Shown in pieces: positions 45,131-55,300 of a stretch of 64,000 nt of DNA (the first letter of the stretch is position 1; each line of letters begins with the position of its first letter). The notes under the pieces were generated by a model that saw only the letters and a program-made list of their open reading frames with translations, searched no databases and was not told the DNA's origin. The stretch spans positions 62,001 to 126,000 of the forward strand of contig NZ_QOCF01000031.1 in the NCBI RefSeq assembly GCF_003318255.1, written 5' to 3'. The stretch is from Ruegeria sp. A3M17. Its GTDB lineage: Bacteria; Pseudomonadota; Alphaproteobacteria; Rhodobacterales; Rhodobacteraceae. Both the position numbers and the translations under genes were made by a program.

Positions 45131-45814
45131 ATGAACAATCCATCTCGCCCGTTCCGCCAAATCGTGTTTGCCGCCGTCCTTGCCGCAATGCCGGTTATTG
45201 CGCAGGCCGATGACCTCCAGACGCAATCCATGATTTCCGAACGTGTCAGTCAGCATAACCCTGCGCCCGAAGCCTATATCAAGGATCGACCGATCCTTGG
45301 CTGGCAGCTGACCAGCGATGACTTCGACGCCATCCCCGACGCGATCCGCGACAACCTCGGTTCGGTTGATGGCACCAGTTACGATCAGGCTTACCTGACC
45401 GAGAACACCGGTTCGATTATTGCGCTGCAGTTCCGCAAGGATGGCCCGGACTTTTACATCATCGGCAAGAGCACGTTTGACGAGGCCTACGAGCTGGTTT
45501 CGCTGGACGATGTTGCGGCCAAGAATACGCGCCTGATCGAACGGCTGGACATGGCCCCTGAAGTCAAGGCGATGTTCGAAGATCAGGCGCCCGGCATTGT
45601 CGGCGCGCTCAAGACGACACCGGTTGATATGCTGCGCCTGTCTGATCTGGGATATGCAAAAAGCGAAACTCTGACCATTCAGGCCCCATGGGGCGAACAG
45701 ACCAAACCCGAAGGCGCGGACGCATTTCTGGTCTGGGACAGCGGCGAGAACCAGTACTACATGGTGAACGCTGACGACGACGGCCTACCGTCCAGCTACG
45801 TACCTGTGAAGTGA
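45131..45814 (+). CDS. secreted protein of unknown function
   Basis: A 227-residue protein with a clear signal peptide (RQIVFAAVLAAMPVIAQA, cleaved before DD). The acidic mature domain has the patterns GSIIALQFRKDGPDFYIIGK and WGEQTKPEGADAFLVWDSGE and no cysteine pairs. I recognise no named family. The start ATG at 45131 has GAGGA upstream. It stands alone, 101 bp before accA. Confidence 0.68.
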   Translation: MNNPSRPFRQIVFAAVLAAMPVIAQADDLQTQSMISERVSQHNPAPEAYIKDRPILGWQLTSDDFDAIPDAIRDNLGSVDGTSYDQAYLTENTGSIIALQFRKDGPDFYIIGKSTFDEAYELVSLDDVAAKNTRLIERLDMAPEVKAMFEDQAPGIVGALKTTPVDMLRLSDLGYAKSETLTIQAPWGEQTKPEGADAFLVWDSGENQYYMVNADDDGLPSSYVPVK

Positions 45815-45915
45815 CCCATACCGGCGCGGCCCTTGATCGGGGCCCGCTTTACCTTGTGTTGCATTCCTCTGACAGCAAGTTCATATAGCATGGAACTTCC
45901 GCGTTGAGAGGCGTC

Positions 45916-46878
45916 ATGACCCAGTATCTGGATTTCGAAAAACCCCTGGCCGAGATCGAAGGCAAGGCCGAGGAACTGCGCGCGCTGGCCCGTGCCAACG
46001 AAGAGATGGACGTGGCCGAAGAAGCCGCTGCGCTGGACGCCAAGGCTGCCAAGCTGCTGGACGAGCTTTACGGTGACCTCACTCCGTGGCGGAAATGTCA
46101 GGTCGCACGTCACCCTGAACGCCCCCATTGCCAGGATTACGTGGCAGAGCTGTTTACCGAATTCACGCCGCTGGCGGGTGATCGCAACTTTGCCGACGAT
46201 CTGGCTGTGATTGGTGGTCTGGCCCGTTTCGATGACCAGCCTGTCATGGTGATTGGACACGAAAAAGGCTCAGACACCAAATCGCGGATCGAACGGAATT
46301 TCGGCATGGCCCGACCCGAGGGGTATCGCAAAGCCGTACGCCTGATGGAAATGGCCGGGCGTTTTGGCCTGCCTGTCATTACCCTGATCGACACGGCCGG
46401 TGCATATCCGGGCAAAGGTGCCGAAGAACGCGGCCAGTCCGAGGCCATCGCACGGTCGACCGAGATGTGCCTGAAGATCGGCGTGCCTTTGGTATCCGTG
46501 ATCATCGGCGAAGGTGGCTCCGGCGGTGCAGTAGCGTTTGCCACGGCAAACCGCGTCGCGATGCTGGAGCATTCGGTTTATTCGGTGATCTCGCCCGAAG
46601 GCTGCGCGTCGATCCTGTGGAAAGACTCGGAGAAAATGCGTGAGGCCGCCGAGGCCCTGCGCTTGACCGCGCAAGACCTGCAAAAGCTGGGCGTCTGTGA
46701 TCACATTATCACCGAACCCAAAGGTGGCGCGCATCGCGACCGCGCCGCAACGGTCGACTCTGTACGAGGCGCCATTGCTGCCATGCTGAAAGAGCTGGAT
46801 GGCAAGGATGCGGCAGCCCTGATCAAGGACCGCCGCCAAAAGTTCCTGGATATCGGCTCGAAAGGGTTGGCGGCCTAA
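45916..46878 (+). CDS. accA: acetyl-CoA carboxylase carboxyltransferase subunit alpha
   Basis: A 320-residue protein: [20 protein letters not shown] at the N-terminus, then [18 protein letters not shown] and the carboxyltransferase core with [35 protein letters not shown] and [14 protein letters not shown]. It works with AccD to transfer carboxybiotin to acetyl-CoA at the start of fatty acid synthesis. The start is the ATG at 45916; a TTG at 45904 is less likely. accD is not adjacent. Confidence 0.97.
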   Translation: MTQYLDFEKPLAEIEGKAEELRALARANEEMDVAEEAAALDAKAAKLLDELYGDLTPWRKCQVARHPERPHCQDYVAELFTEFTPLAGDRNFADDLAVIGGLARFDDQPVMVIGHEKGSDTKSRIERNFGMARPEGYRKAVRLMEMAGRFGLPVITLIDTAGAYPGKGAEERGQSEAIARSTEMCLKIGVPLVSVIIGEGGSGGAVAFATANRVAMLEHSVYSVISPEGCASILWKDSEKMREAAEALRLTAQDLQKLGVCDHIITEPKGGAHRDRAATVDSVRGAIAAMLKELDGKDAAALIKDRRQKFLDIGSKGLAA

Positions 46879-46882
46879 ACCG

Positions 46883-48010
46883 TCAGCCGCCGAGCTGGCG
46901 CAACAAAGCCGCCGAAGGTTCCCCGGTTACGGCCAAACCACTGGCGCGCTGATATGCGCTGATTGCGGATTTCGTGTTGTTGCCGATAACCCCATCCGCG
47001 CCCTGCGTATCGTATCCTGCGGATGTCAGACGGCGCTGCAGCTCTTTGCGATCCTCCAGCGTCAACCCGGTTGCATCGGGTCCGAACGAGGCTTGAAACG
47101 GCGCACCACCCGCGATCCGGTCCGACAGATGCCCAACGCCAATCGCGTAGCTGTCCGAGTTGTTATAGCGCTTGATCACCTGGAAATTGCTGAACACAGC
47201 AATGCGCGGCCCCGGCGTTTGCGGCTGTAACACCGCGACAGGCGTTCCCGAAACAGTGCCTGCTTCGCCACCCCAAGGCTGTCCGCGAACCCAACCAGCC
47301 CGCGCCAGATATGCGGCGGTCGAGGCCAAAGAGTCTGTGGGATCCTCGGACCAGATATCCCGACGGCCATCACCGGTGAAATCCACCGCATAAGCCAGGT
47401 AGGATGTCGGGATGAACTGCGTGTGCCCCATCGCCCCGGCCCAGCTGCCGGTCATGTTTCCAGGCGTCGTGTCACCCTCTTGAATGATCTTCAGGGCAGC
47501 AATCAGTTGTTTTTCAAAAAACGCGCCGCGGCGCCCGTCATAGGCCAAAGTCGACACCGCCGACACCACCGGCACGTCCCCCCGGCGAGATCCATAACGG
47601 CTTTCCAGGCCCCAGACAGCAACGATAACCTCTTTGTCGACACCGTATTTTGCCTCGATCGCTGACAGGGTTCCGGCATGGCGCACCAGCATCTGCTTGC
47701 CGGTTGCGATCCGTTCATCGGAAGCTGCAATCGCCAGGTAGTCCTCAAGCGAGCGTTTGAATTCGACCTGATTGCGGTCCCTTTCGATCACGTCTGGTAA
47801 ATACCCCGCACCTTGAAAGGCCCGGTTGATAGTGGCCGGAGAAATGCCTTGCGAGGTCGCTCGCGATTTAAAACCGGCGACCCAGGCGTCCCACCCTGCG
47901 TTGGGGACGGCCCGCATCCGCGTTGCCGGGGCGCTGGTTGGCGTGCCACCGGAACAGGCGGCCAAAAAGGTTGACCCAAGTCCAATTGAAAATAGGCGTC
48001 GATTGATCAT
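46883..48010 (-). CDS. lytic murein transglycosylase (MltB type) with peptidoglycan-binding domain
   Basis: A 375-residue lipoprotein-type enzyme (lipobox FLAACSG). The SLT_2 domain spans about residues 40-300: VIVAVWGLESRYGSRRGDVP carries the catalytic Glu, and MTGSWAGAMGHTQFIPTSYL the conserved substrate-binding stretch. A C-terminal PG_binding_1 domain (LQRRLTSAGYDTQGADGVIG) follows. It cleaves glycan strands to anhydromuropeptides in the periplasm. Monocistronic. Confidence 0.93.
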   Translation of the reverse strand: MINRRLFSIGLGSTFLAACSGGTPTSAPATRMRAVPNAGWDAWVAGFKSRATSQGISPATINRAFQGAGYLPDVIERDRNQVEFKRSLEDYLAIAASDERIATGKQMLVRHAGTLSAIEAKYGVDKEVIVAVWGLESRYGSRRGDVPVVSAVSTLAYDGRRGAFFEKQLIAALKIIQEGDTTPGNMTGSWAGAMGHTQFIPTSYLAYAVDFTGDGRRDIWSEDPTDSLASTAAYLARAGWVRGQPWGGEAGTVSGTPVAVLQPQTPGPRIAVFSNFQVIKRYNNSDSYAIGVGHLSDRIAGGAPFQASFGPDATGLTLEDRKELQRRLTSAGYDTQGADGVIGNNTKSAISAYQRASGLAVTGEPSAALLRQLGG

Positions 48011-48121
48011 GTCTGAAATCTGCTCTTGTTGTGATTTGGGTCAGAGTATCGCAGACCAAGTGCGCAAGCTAGTTCCGCAGCGCCCGGAAATGGCAACCCA
48101 ATCACTTCGGCGACAAGCCGC

Positions 48122-48769
48122 TCAGCTGACCAGCATCCGTAGGCCTTGGGTCACATCTGAACGAAGGGCCAGCCGCAATCCGGGCTCATCCCCCGCCTTC
48201 AACGCGGCGATGATCAGCTTGTGATAATGCGGCGGCTCTGTCCGCCGCAACCGCCCATAGAGCGCCCGCATTGTTGGCCCCAGCTGAAGCCATACCGTTT
48301 CCACAATGGCAAGCATCGCCGGAGCCTGAGCACGCAGATACAGTGTACGATGGAATTCCAGGTTCGACCGGATGTAACCGACAGCATCCCGTTTCGTGAC
48401 CATTTCCGCGACGGTCATGTTAATGCTCTGCAAGCGGTCGATCAGGGCCATATGTGCACGGGGCAATGCGCGACTGGCCAGCTCGACCTCGAGCAGTGCA
48501 CGCAGAGCCGCCAGCTCTTCGATACGGTCATTGGTCAGCTCGGGCGTAGACACCCGACCCGAGGAAGACAGAAACAACGCCCCTTCGGCCACCAGTCGCC
48601 GCACCGCTTCGCGCGCTGGCGTCATTGAGACATCAAATTCTTTGCCGATCCCGCGCAGGGTCAACGCCTGCCCGGGCGCTATGTCGCCGTGCATGATGCG
48701 TGAGCGCAGGGCTCGATAGACCAGATCATGAGCTGCAGGTTGGGTGTCGGTTGGGCGAGCGCTTAACAT
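48122..48769 (-). CDS. GntR-family transcriptional regulator (FCD domain)
   Basis: A 215-residue regulator. The N-terminal wHTH reads ALTLRGIGKEFDVSMTPARE followed by VRRLVAEGALFLSSSGR; the C-terminal all-helical FCD ligand domain starts near residue 85 and includes NLEFHRTLYLRAQAP. FCD regulators respond to organic acids. No obvious target lies beside it, so its regulon is unknown. Confidence 0.9.
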   Translation of the reverse strand: MLSARPTDTQPAAHDLVYRALRSRIMHGDIAPGQALTLRGIGKEFDVSMTPAREAVRRLVAEGALFLSSSGRVSTPELTNDRIEELAALRALLEVELASRALPRAHMALIDRLQSINMTVAEMVTKRDAVGYIRSNLEFHRTLYLRAQAPAMLAIVETVWLQLGPTMRALYGRLRRTEPPHYHKLIIAALKAGDEPGLRLALRSDVTQGLRMLVS

Positions 48770-48799
48770 AACCCCATGTGATCACAAATCGCCGCGCGG

Positions 48800-49495
48800 T
48801 CAACTCGTCGCGCCATCAAATCTGTACTGGTGAAGCTGCGCCCCGTTGTCGCGCAGCCAGCGCCTTTGGGCTTTGCAGTCACCAAACAGGCGCTCGACCT
48901 GCGACCAGAACGCGGGCGAATGGTTCATTTCGGCCAGATGCGCGACCTCATGTGCGGCGACATAATGCAGAATGTCCGATGGCGCGAGGATCAGACGCCA
49001 GGAAAACATCAGACCACCAGCCGAACTGCACGATCCCCAACGGGACCGCGTATCGCGCAGGGTCAGGCTAGAGTAAGGTCGGCCCAACATTGTCGCATAA
49101 TCGTCGCAGGCCTCGGTCAGGCGATCCCGCGCCAGTTCCTTTAAGAACCTTGCCAATCGCCGGGCTTCCGCCCCTTTGGGGACTGCAACCTCTGCGTCGC
49201 GCAGCAGAACGCGTCGACCCTCTGCGGGTACGATTCGCCTATCTTTGCCTTCTATGGGGATTGATTGCCCGAATCCTACGGCTGATGGGTCGGGTCGATC
49301 CTCAAGATGCTGACGGATCCAGTCTTCCTTGACCTTGGCGAAATTCAGCGCCTCGGCTTCAGCCACACCTTTAGGGTAGGTCAGTGTAACCCGCCCATCC
49401 AATTGAGAAATCCGCAAGCTGATACGCCGCGCCCTGGCCGATTTGCGCAGCGTTAGCGGCACCGGCGGTTTTCCGGGCAATGCGTGATCCCCCAT
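48800..49495 (-). CDS. YgjP-like (DUF45) M48-type metallopeptidase
   Basis: A 231-residue cytoplasmic protein. The zinc motif HEVAHLAEMNHSPAFW (HExxH plus downstream H) is preceded by LRDTRSRWGSCSSAGGLMFS, the conserved block of YgjP/SprT-like peptidases. The start is the ATG at 49495, which begins at MGDHALPG; the longer open frame upstream overlaps the promoter of the next gene. Substrate unknown. Divergent from the TIGR02300 gene. Confidence 0.85.
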   Translation of the reverse strand: MGDHALPGKPPVPLTLRKSARARRISLRISQLDGRVTLTYPKGVAEAEALNFAKVKEDWIRQHLEDRPDPSAVGFGQSIPIEGKDRRIVPAEGRRVLLRDAEVAVPKGAEARRLARFLKELARDRLTEACDDYATMLGRPYSSLTLRDTRSRWGSCSSAGGLMFSWRLILAPSDILHYVAAHEVAHLAEMNHSPAFWSQVERLFGDCKAQRRWLRDNGAQLHQYRFDGATS

Positions 49496-49595
49496 GTGCC
49501 TGTTTCTCCTGCTCAAAGGCTTTGACAGTGCCCGCTGCATGTGGCACGTGACCTGAATCATTACTACGACTCACCTGATATCAAGGGGATCTGAA

Positions 49596-49922
49596 ATGCC
49601 CAAGGAAGAATGGGGTGTAAAGCGCGTTTGCCCGACCACCGGTAAGCGGTTTTACGACCTGAACAAGAACCCGATCATCAGCCCCTACACCGGCGAGATC
49701 GTGGAGCTTGAAACCGGCAAGAGCCGGATGATCGCCGCAGACGCGGAAGATGCCGCATCGGCCAAAGCACGCGAAAATGCGTCGGAAGAAGATCTGGCTA
49801 TGGACGATGACGACAGTGTCGACGTCGAACTCGACGATGATCTGCTGGACGATGATGACGACAGCAGCGAAGAAGTTTCGCTGGACGAGATCACCGATAT
49901 GCCAGCGGAAGACGACAGCTAA
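49596..49922 (+). CDS. TIGR02300-family protein (FYDLN acid)
   Basis: A 108-residue protein starting MPKEEWGVKRVCPTTGKRFY followed by DLNKNPIISPYTG, the alphaproteobacterial FYDLN-acid family. A short conserved N-terminus precedes a very acidic tail (Asp/Glu runs from about residue 62). The tail lowers the pI greatly and suggests binding of basic partners or metals; the role is unknown. It is followed by a GC hairpin and then the tRNA-Ala gene. Confidence 0.93.
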   Translation: MPKEEWGVKRVCPTTGKRFYDLNKNPIISPYTGEIVELETGKSRMIAADAEDAASAKARENASEEDLAMDDDDSVDVELDDDLLDDDDDSSEEVSLDEITDMPAEDDS

Positions 49923-50064
49923 AAGCGGTCCGGGGCGGCCCTTGCGCCGCCTCTGACTACCCTCGGATGAGAGGCAGAAACTTTTCCGCAATCTCCATTT
50001 TTGGACTTGCGCTCATCGCCGCCGTCTCATAAACGTCCGTCCACCGCTACGGCGGTACCTGGAA

Positions 50065-50140
<76 letters not shown>

Positions 50141-50533
50141 AAACCTAACAGTTGTACGCCAACTACAGCTCTTCCTTCTTGGCCGCCGGAATTCCCTGCG
50201 TGACCGGGTCGGAACTTAGTTCAACGTACAGAGAAGGGTGGGAATGAGCCCTTGGCGGTCACTGCAATTTCTTGCTGCGCGCAGGAAGCACGAAATACTG
50301 CCATTCGTGCATCGCGCAGCATTTCTGATTCAGCCAAGGCCCCTACCCTAGTCACAGAACCGTATCTTCACGGCAGCGACATGACCCTTTGCACCATTCG
50401 TCATGCGGATCATTTTCCCGCAACACTCTGAAATAGTTTCCTTTGATGCCTGAAGCAGCGTAACCTTAGACAAGTTTTGACGGCGCCGGTCTGCTATTGC
50501 AGACTTGTGACGCAGAAAACCGGGGGAGTGAGC
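50141..50533 (+). other. intergenic region between tRNA-Ala and FAD oxidoreductase gene
   Basis: A 393-bp region holding the nested inverted repeats at 50250-50339 and the promoter of the following gene. A GGGGGAG ribosome site precedes the next ATG. I see no coding frame with gene-like composition. Confidence 0.45.
50250..50339. repeat. nested three-tier inverted repeat, possible structured RNA or MITE-like element
   Basis: Three pairs of 7-bp arms nest perfectly: CCTTGGC/GCCAAGG (outer), CTGCGCG/CGCGCAG (middle) and GCACGAA/TTCGTGC (inner, 9-nt loop). Transcribed on either strand it would form a long interrupted hairpin. No U-tract follows, so it is not a simple terminator. Function unknown. 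Confidence 0.55.
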
Positions 50534-52321
50534 ATGCATAAGGTAACAATCGTCGGGGCCGGGATCGCCGGGCTCACCGCGGCTCTGCGTTTGTTGGAGC
50601 GGGGATACCACGTCACGCTGTATGAGCAGGACAATTTCATTGGTGGAATGTTGCGGTCCCATAAGGAGCACGACCACGGCGATTATCCGCGCGAGCACAG
50701 CTATCACATGCTGTGCAATTGGTATTACAACTTCTGGTCGGTCGCAGAAGACCTGGGGATCGAAGAGAACTTCACACCACGCGAAGCTTTCAAGTTTCTT
50801 TATGACGGTGATCTCGACAACATGCCGGAAATGGTGAACCCGGGCGGCATTCAGGATTTCTATCGCAATCTCACCGGCGGCGCGGCGCCGCCTGCTGAAC
50901 TCTTCCTGTTCATGTATTCGATGGTCGATCTGCTTTCGATCCCGGACAGTGAAGATGACAAGCTGGACCGAATGTCGTTCAACGGGTGGCTGCGTGGACG
51001 GCCCTATTGCACCGATGACGTCGCAAAACTTCACGAGAAGATCTGGCAGACCGTCTGGGCCATCGACAGTTGGCAAGCTTCAGCGCGCAGCTACAAAACC
51101 TTCCTGAAATATGGCAACCGCGTTCCAGTTCCGCAGCTTTGGCTGTTTGATGGATCCAAGAAGGACACCCTGATTGATCCTTTCCATGCCAAGCTCAAGC
51201 AGTTTGGTGACCGGTTCGAACTCAAGTACCGTCACCGACTTCGCGAAGTTCATCCCAGTGAGGATGGAACTCGGATCGAGCGGCTGGTGTTCGACAAGGT
51301 GACCAAGTCGCCATCGGTTAATCCCGATTGGAAGGTCGCAAAGAAAGACATCGTCGAAGATGTAAGCGATGAGAACGTGATCATCAGCATTACACCTGGT
51401 GGGATGGCATCGATGGTGACCGATGATTTGTACAATGCCGACCCTGCCCTGGGCCAGTTGCGATATCTGGAAGCCGAGCCGATGGCGTCGGTCGAGCTTT
51501 ATCTCAAGCGGAAACTACCCGGCATCCCTACGGAAGTGGTGGTTTTCATGGATACGCCCTATGAGATGACGTTCCTCAACTACTCGGCGACGTGGGGCCT
51601 CAAAAACACCTTCCTTTATGTGACAGTATCGGATTTCAAATCGCTGTTGTCTGTAAAACCCGAACGCCGAGACGAAAACCAGAACCTCATTCTGGATCTC
51701 AAAAACCCCAAAACCGCGATCGACTATATTCTGCGAGAAATCACTGCCAAGTTAGAGATAACCGAGGCTGATATCGATCTGTTCCAGACCTCTGTCGACA
51801 CAAATACGGGCGAAGAGCTTTTTGCCAACCTCACTGGCAGTTGGGAACACCGCCCCGAGGTCGAGACTAAGTTCCAGAACCTGTTTCTTGCCGGGACTTA
51901 CGTCAGAAATTTCGCAGATGTTTCGACCGTCGAAGGAGCTTGTGCAACAGGGCTGATCGCAGCTGAAGGCGTACGTCAGGCCGCGCAAAGAGAACCGGAC
52001 AAAGGCGATGCAGGTAAACCGGTAGAGGTGATCACACCCGATTTCTATCCCAGTCAGATGTTTCAGACGCTCAAGATCGCCTGGGCACCTTATGCCGCCA
52101 GTGCAAAAGCCTGGACGCTTGCGGACAAGGCGCTGGGGATTAATAAGCTATGGCCACCGAAAGACTTCAAGTTTCCAAAGACAAAATTCACACCGAACCC
52201 CGAGGACCTTGGTTCGCTATTTACGGATTGGCTGCCTGCAAGTAAGTGGAACGAAAAGACTTTGGGCCTGGGCCCCATGTTCTGGAACTATACAGAAGAC
52301 GGCAAGCCCCGTAAAAAGTAA
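50534..52321 (+). CDS. FAD-dependent oxidoreductase resembling phytoene desaturase / amine oxidase
   Basis: A 595-residue protein starting KVTIVGAGIAGLTAALRLLE, an FAD-binding Rossmann motif, with ERGYHVTLYEQDNFIGG next. REHSYHMLCNWYYNFWSVAE parallels the substrate-side motif of carotenoid desaturases, and LFLAGTYVRNFADVSTVEG is their C-terminal FAD motif. About 100 extra residues follow. The substrate may be an isoprenoid or polyene, suggested by a polyprenyl synthetase gene nearby. GGGGGAG site upstream of the ATG at 50534. It is followed 33 nt later by a cyclase gene. Confidence 0.72.
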   Translation: MHKVTIVGAGIAGLTAALRLLERGYHVTLYEQDNFIGGMLRSHKEHDHGDYPREHSYHMLCNWYYNFWSVAEDLGIEENFTPREAFKFLYDGDLDNMPEMVNPGGIQDFYRNLTGGAAPPAELFLFMYSMVDLLSIPDSEDDKLDRMSFNGWLRGRPYCTDDVAKLHEKIWQTVWAIDSWQASARSYKTFLKYGNRVPVPQLWLFDGSKKDTLIDPFHAKLKQFGDRFELKYRHRLREVHPSEDGTRIERLVFDKVTKSPSVNPDWKVAKKDIVEDVSDENVIISITPGGMASMVTDDLYNADPALGQLRYLEAEPMASVELYLKRKLPGIPTEVVVFMDTPYEMTFLNYSATWGLKNTFLYVTVSDFKSLLSVKPERRDENQNLILDLKNPKTAIDYILREITAKLEITEADIDLFQTSVDTNTGEELFANLTGSWEHRPEVETKFQNLFLAGTYVRNFADVSTVEGACATGLIAAEGVRQAAQREPDKGDAGKPVEVITPDFYPSQMFQTLKIAWAPYAASAKAWTLADKALGINKLWPPKDFKFPKTKFTPNPEDLGSLFTDWLPASKWNEKTLGLGPMFWNYTEDGKPRKK

Positions 52322-52354
52322 ACAAGAATACCTTGCACGAATAAGAGACGACTG

Positions 52355-55300
52355 ATGACAACTAAATCGATTGCGGCATGGCTGAACGAAATTGGCCTGC
52401 CACAATACACCGAACTGTTTGATGAGAACGGTATCGATCTGGACATCCTTGAAGATGTGACAGGTGACCATCTCAGAGAAATGGGTGTCACGGTGTTGGG
52501 TCATCGGCTGAAAATCAGCAAGGCGATCACGGCACTGAAACCGGACGCGGCACAGCCCAGACCCAGCGGAGCTATGACGGGTGAGGAAAGCGCCGAACGG
52601 CGGCACCTTACCATCATGTTTTGTGATCTGGTCGGCTCGACCGCCCTGTCTGCACGGCTTGATCCCGAAGATTATCGCGATGTTATGGCGTTGTATCAGG
52701 ATACCGTTTCGCAGTTGGTCAAAGATGCCAGGGGGCACGTGGCCCAATACCTTGGTGATGGCGTTGTGGTCTATTTTGGCTATCCGATCGCCCAAGAGGA
52801 CGCGGCTGAACGCGCATGCCGCGCGGCTTTGGAGATTGTCGAGGCCGTCGCCGGGCTGGATACTGCAGCAGGTGACCGCCTGCAGGCCCGCATCGGCATT
52901 GCAAGTGGCTTGGTTGTGGCCGGTGATCTCGACCAGATCGGAGTGAACTCAACTTCTGCCGTGGCTGGGGATACGCCAAACCTTGCCGCCCGACTACAGG
53001 GGTTGGCAAAGCCGGGGCAGATCGTAATCGGCAACAAGACGCACTCGCTGTTGGGGGATATGTTCGTCTATGAAGCGCTAGAGAACATCCATCTGAAGGG
53101 GTTTGACCCCGGTCAGGTGGCTTGGCGTGTCATATCCACGGCACAGCGTCAGGACCGGTTCACCGTCAACTCGGCACGGCGGCAGCTTACACCACTGGTC
53201 GGTCGCACGCCCGAGCGGACGCACCTGATGTCGGCCTGGGAGGATGCCAAATCAGGCAAGGGGCGTGTCTGCCTTGTCTCTGGTGAGGCCGGTATCGGCA
53301 AAAGCCGCCTAACATATGAGGTGGTGGATCAGGCCAAGGGCGAAGGCGCCACCGTCCTTCACCTGCAATCCGCGCCCTACTTCGAGAACACGGCCCTGTA
53401 TCCCATCCGCCGTCAGATCGAAACCGTGCTCGGGTTCACGGAAGACGATGACAGCGAAGCCCGGTTAGACAAGCTGGAAAAACTGGTAGTCGCCGAAGAT
53501 AATCTGAACGAAGCGCGCGCCTTAATGGCGTCGTTGTTTTCTCTGCCCTCTGACAGGTATCCACCGCTGAACCTGTCGCCCGAACTGCAAAAAACCCGCA
53601 CGATCGACATGCTAATCGAACAGGTCATCGTACAATCTAAGCGGACACCACTTCTGGTGCATTTCGAAGACCTGCACTGGATTGACCCCACATCGCTGGA
53701 TTTGCTGACCAAATTCGCCGCCAAACTCGCCGATCATCAGATCTTGTTGCTTGTGACCTGCAGGCCAGAATTCACCCATGATTGGCAGGCAGATCACCTG
53801 ATCACCTGCGAACTGGCGCGCCTCAAACCCGCAGAAGTCGAAGAGCTATTGGACAGCATGACAGGGTCGGATACGTTTTCTCCTGAACAGCGCCAGCAAC
53901 TTTTGGAACGATCGGACGGCGTGCCGCTATTTGCCGAAGAGCTGACCCGCTCTGCGATGGAATTCAGAAACAGTGCGGATCTGGTGCCTGAAACCCTGCA
54001 AGACAGTTTGATGGCGCGTCTCGACAAGCTGGGGGCCGCCCGCGAATACGCCCAAATCGGGGCTGTGATCGGCCGGGAATTCGATGTCGACCTGCTGTCT
54101 CAGGTGACCGGAACTCCGCTGCCCGAGCTCTCGGACTCGCTTTCGCAACTGGGTGACGCAGACCTTGCATACCCGGACCAAACCGGTCAAAGCCTGATGT
54201 TCCGCCACGCTTTGATTCAGGAGGCAGCGTATCGATCCATACTGCGGAGGCGGCGGCAACAATTGCATGGCAAGATTGCCGAAACACTGGAAGAAAAATT
54301 TCCCGAACGCTGCAAGTCCGGACCGGAACAAGTGGCAAACCATTTTGTTGCCGCCGGTCTGGGCGACCGGTCAGTTCCCTATTGGCTGACAGCTGGTAAA
54401 TCTGCCTGGGGTCGGGCCTCGATGAAGGAAGCACTGGCCCAGCTTAGCAACGGATTGGAATATGTCGGCGAGGTCGACGACCTGACGGATCGCGCCAAGT
54501 TGGAGCTGCAATTGCAGTCAACCATCGGCGTCGTGCACTTTGCAGCGACCAGCTATGCCTCGCCACAGGCGCAGACCGCTTTTGAGCGCTCCCGCGAGCT
54601 GTTCCTGGATGTTGACGACCCCGACTTGCGCGTTGCGGTTCTTTACGGCATCGGGGCATTTGAAACCATGCGTGGCGACGTAAGCTCGGGGCACGAGACC
54701 TTTGCGGCGCTCGCAGACGAGGCCATGCGCAGCGGCAACACCCGGTATGAAGTCTATTCCGCCTCGATGCAGGCATGGTCGCATTTCAACCGCGGCGACT
54801 ATGCCGAGTCGGTGCGTTATGGCGAACGGGTGCTGCAGCTTTATGATGAAGGCATTTGGGACCAGCCGGGGCCACGCCTGTCGGCCGCAGAACCCAAAGT
54901 GATCTCAGAATGTTTCCGGGCAGCGGCGCTTTGGTCTCTGGGCCGCCCGGATCAGGCAGTGAAGGTCGGCAATGACATCCTGAATTACACCCGGTCGCTG
55001 CCAGACCCCTATTCGCTTGTCTATGCTCTGTCGAACGGAGTGATCCGCATTCACGACTGGAACGGTGACTGGGAACAGGTCATGGACCTAACAGAAGAAT
55101 GCAGCGCGGTTGCCGGAGAATATGGCTATAGGTTCCTGGGTGTCTGGGCATCGTTCTGGCGCGCCCGGGCCATGGCAAAACTCGGTCAACTGGAAGAGGC
55201 CGAAAAGATCACGGCCACGGCGGTTGCTGCCTGTAAGAATGCCGGTGTCCATTACCACCGCGTCTGCTTTGAAGCCAATCACGCGCGCCTGCTGCTGGCG

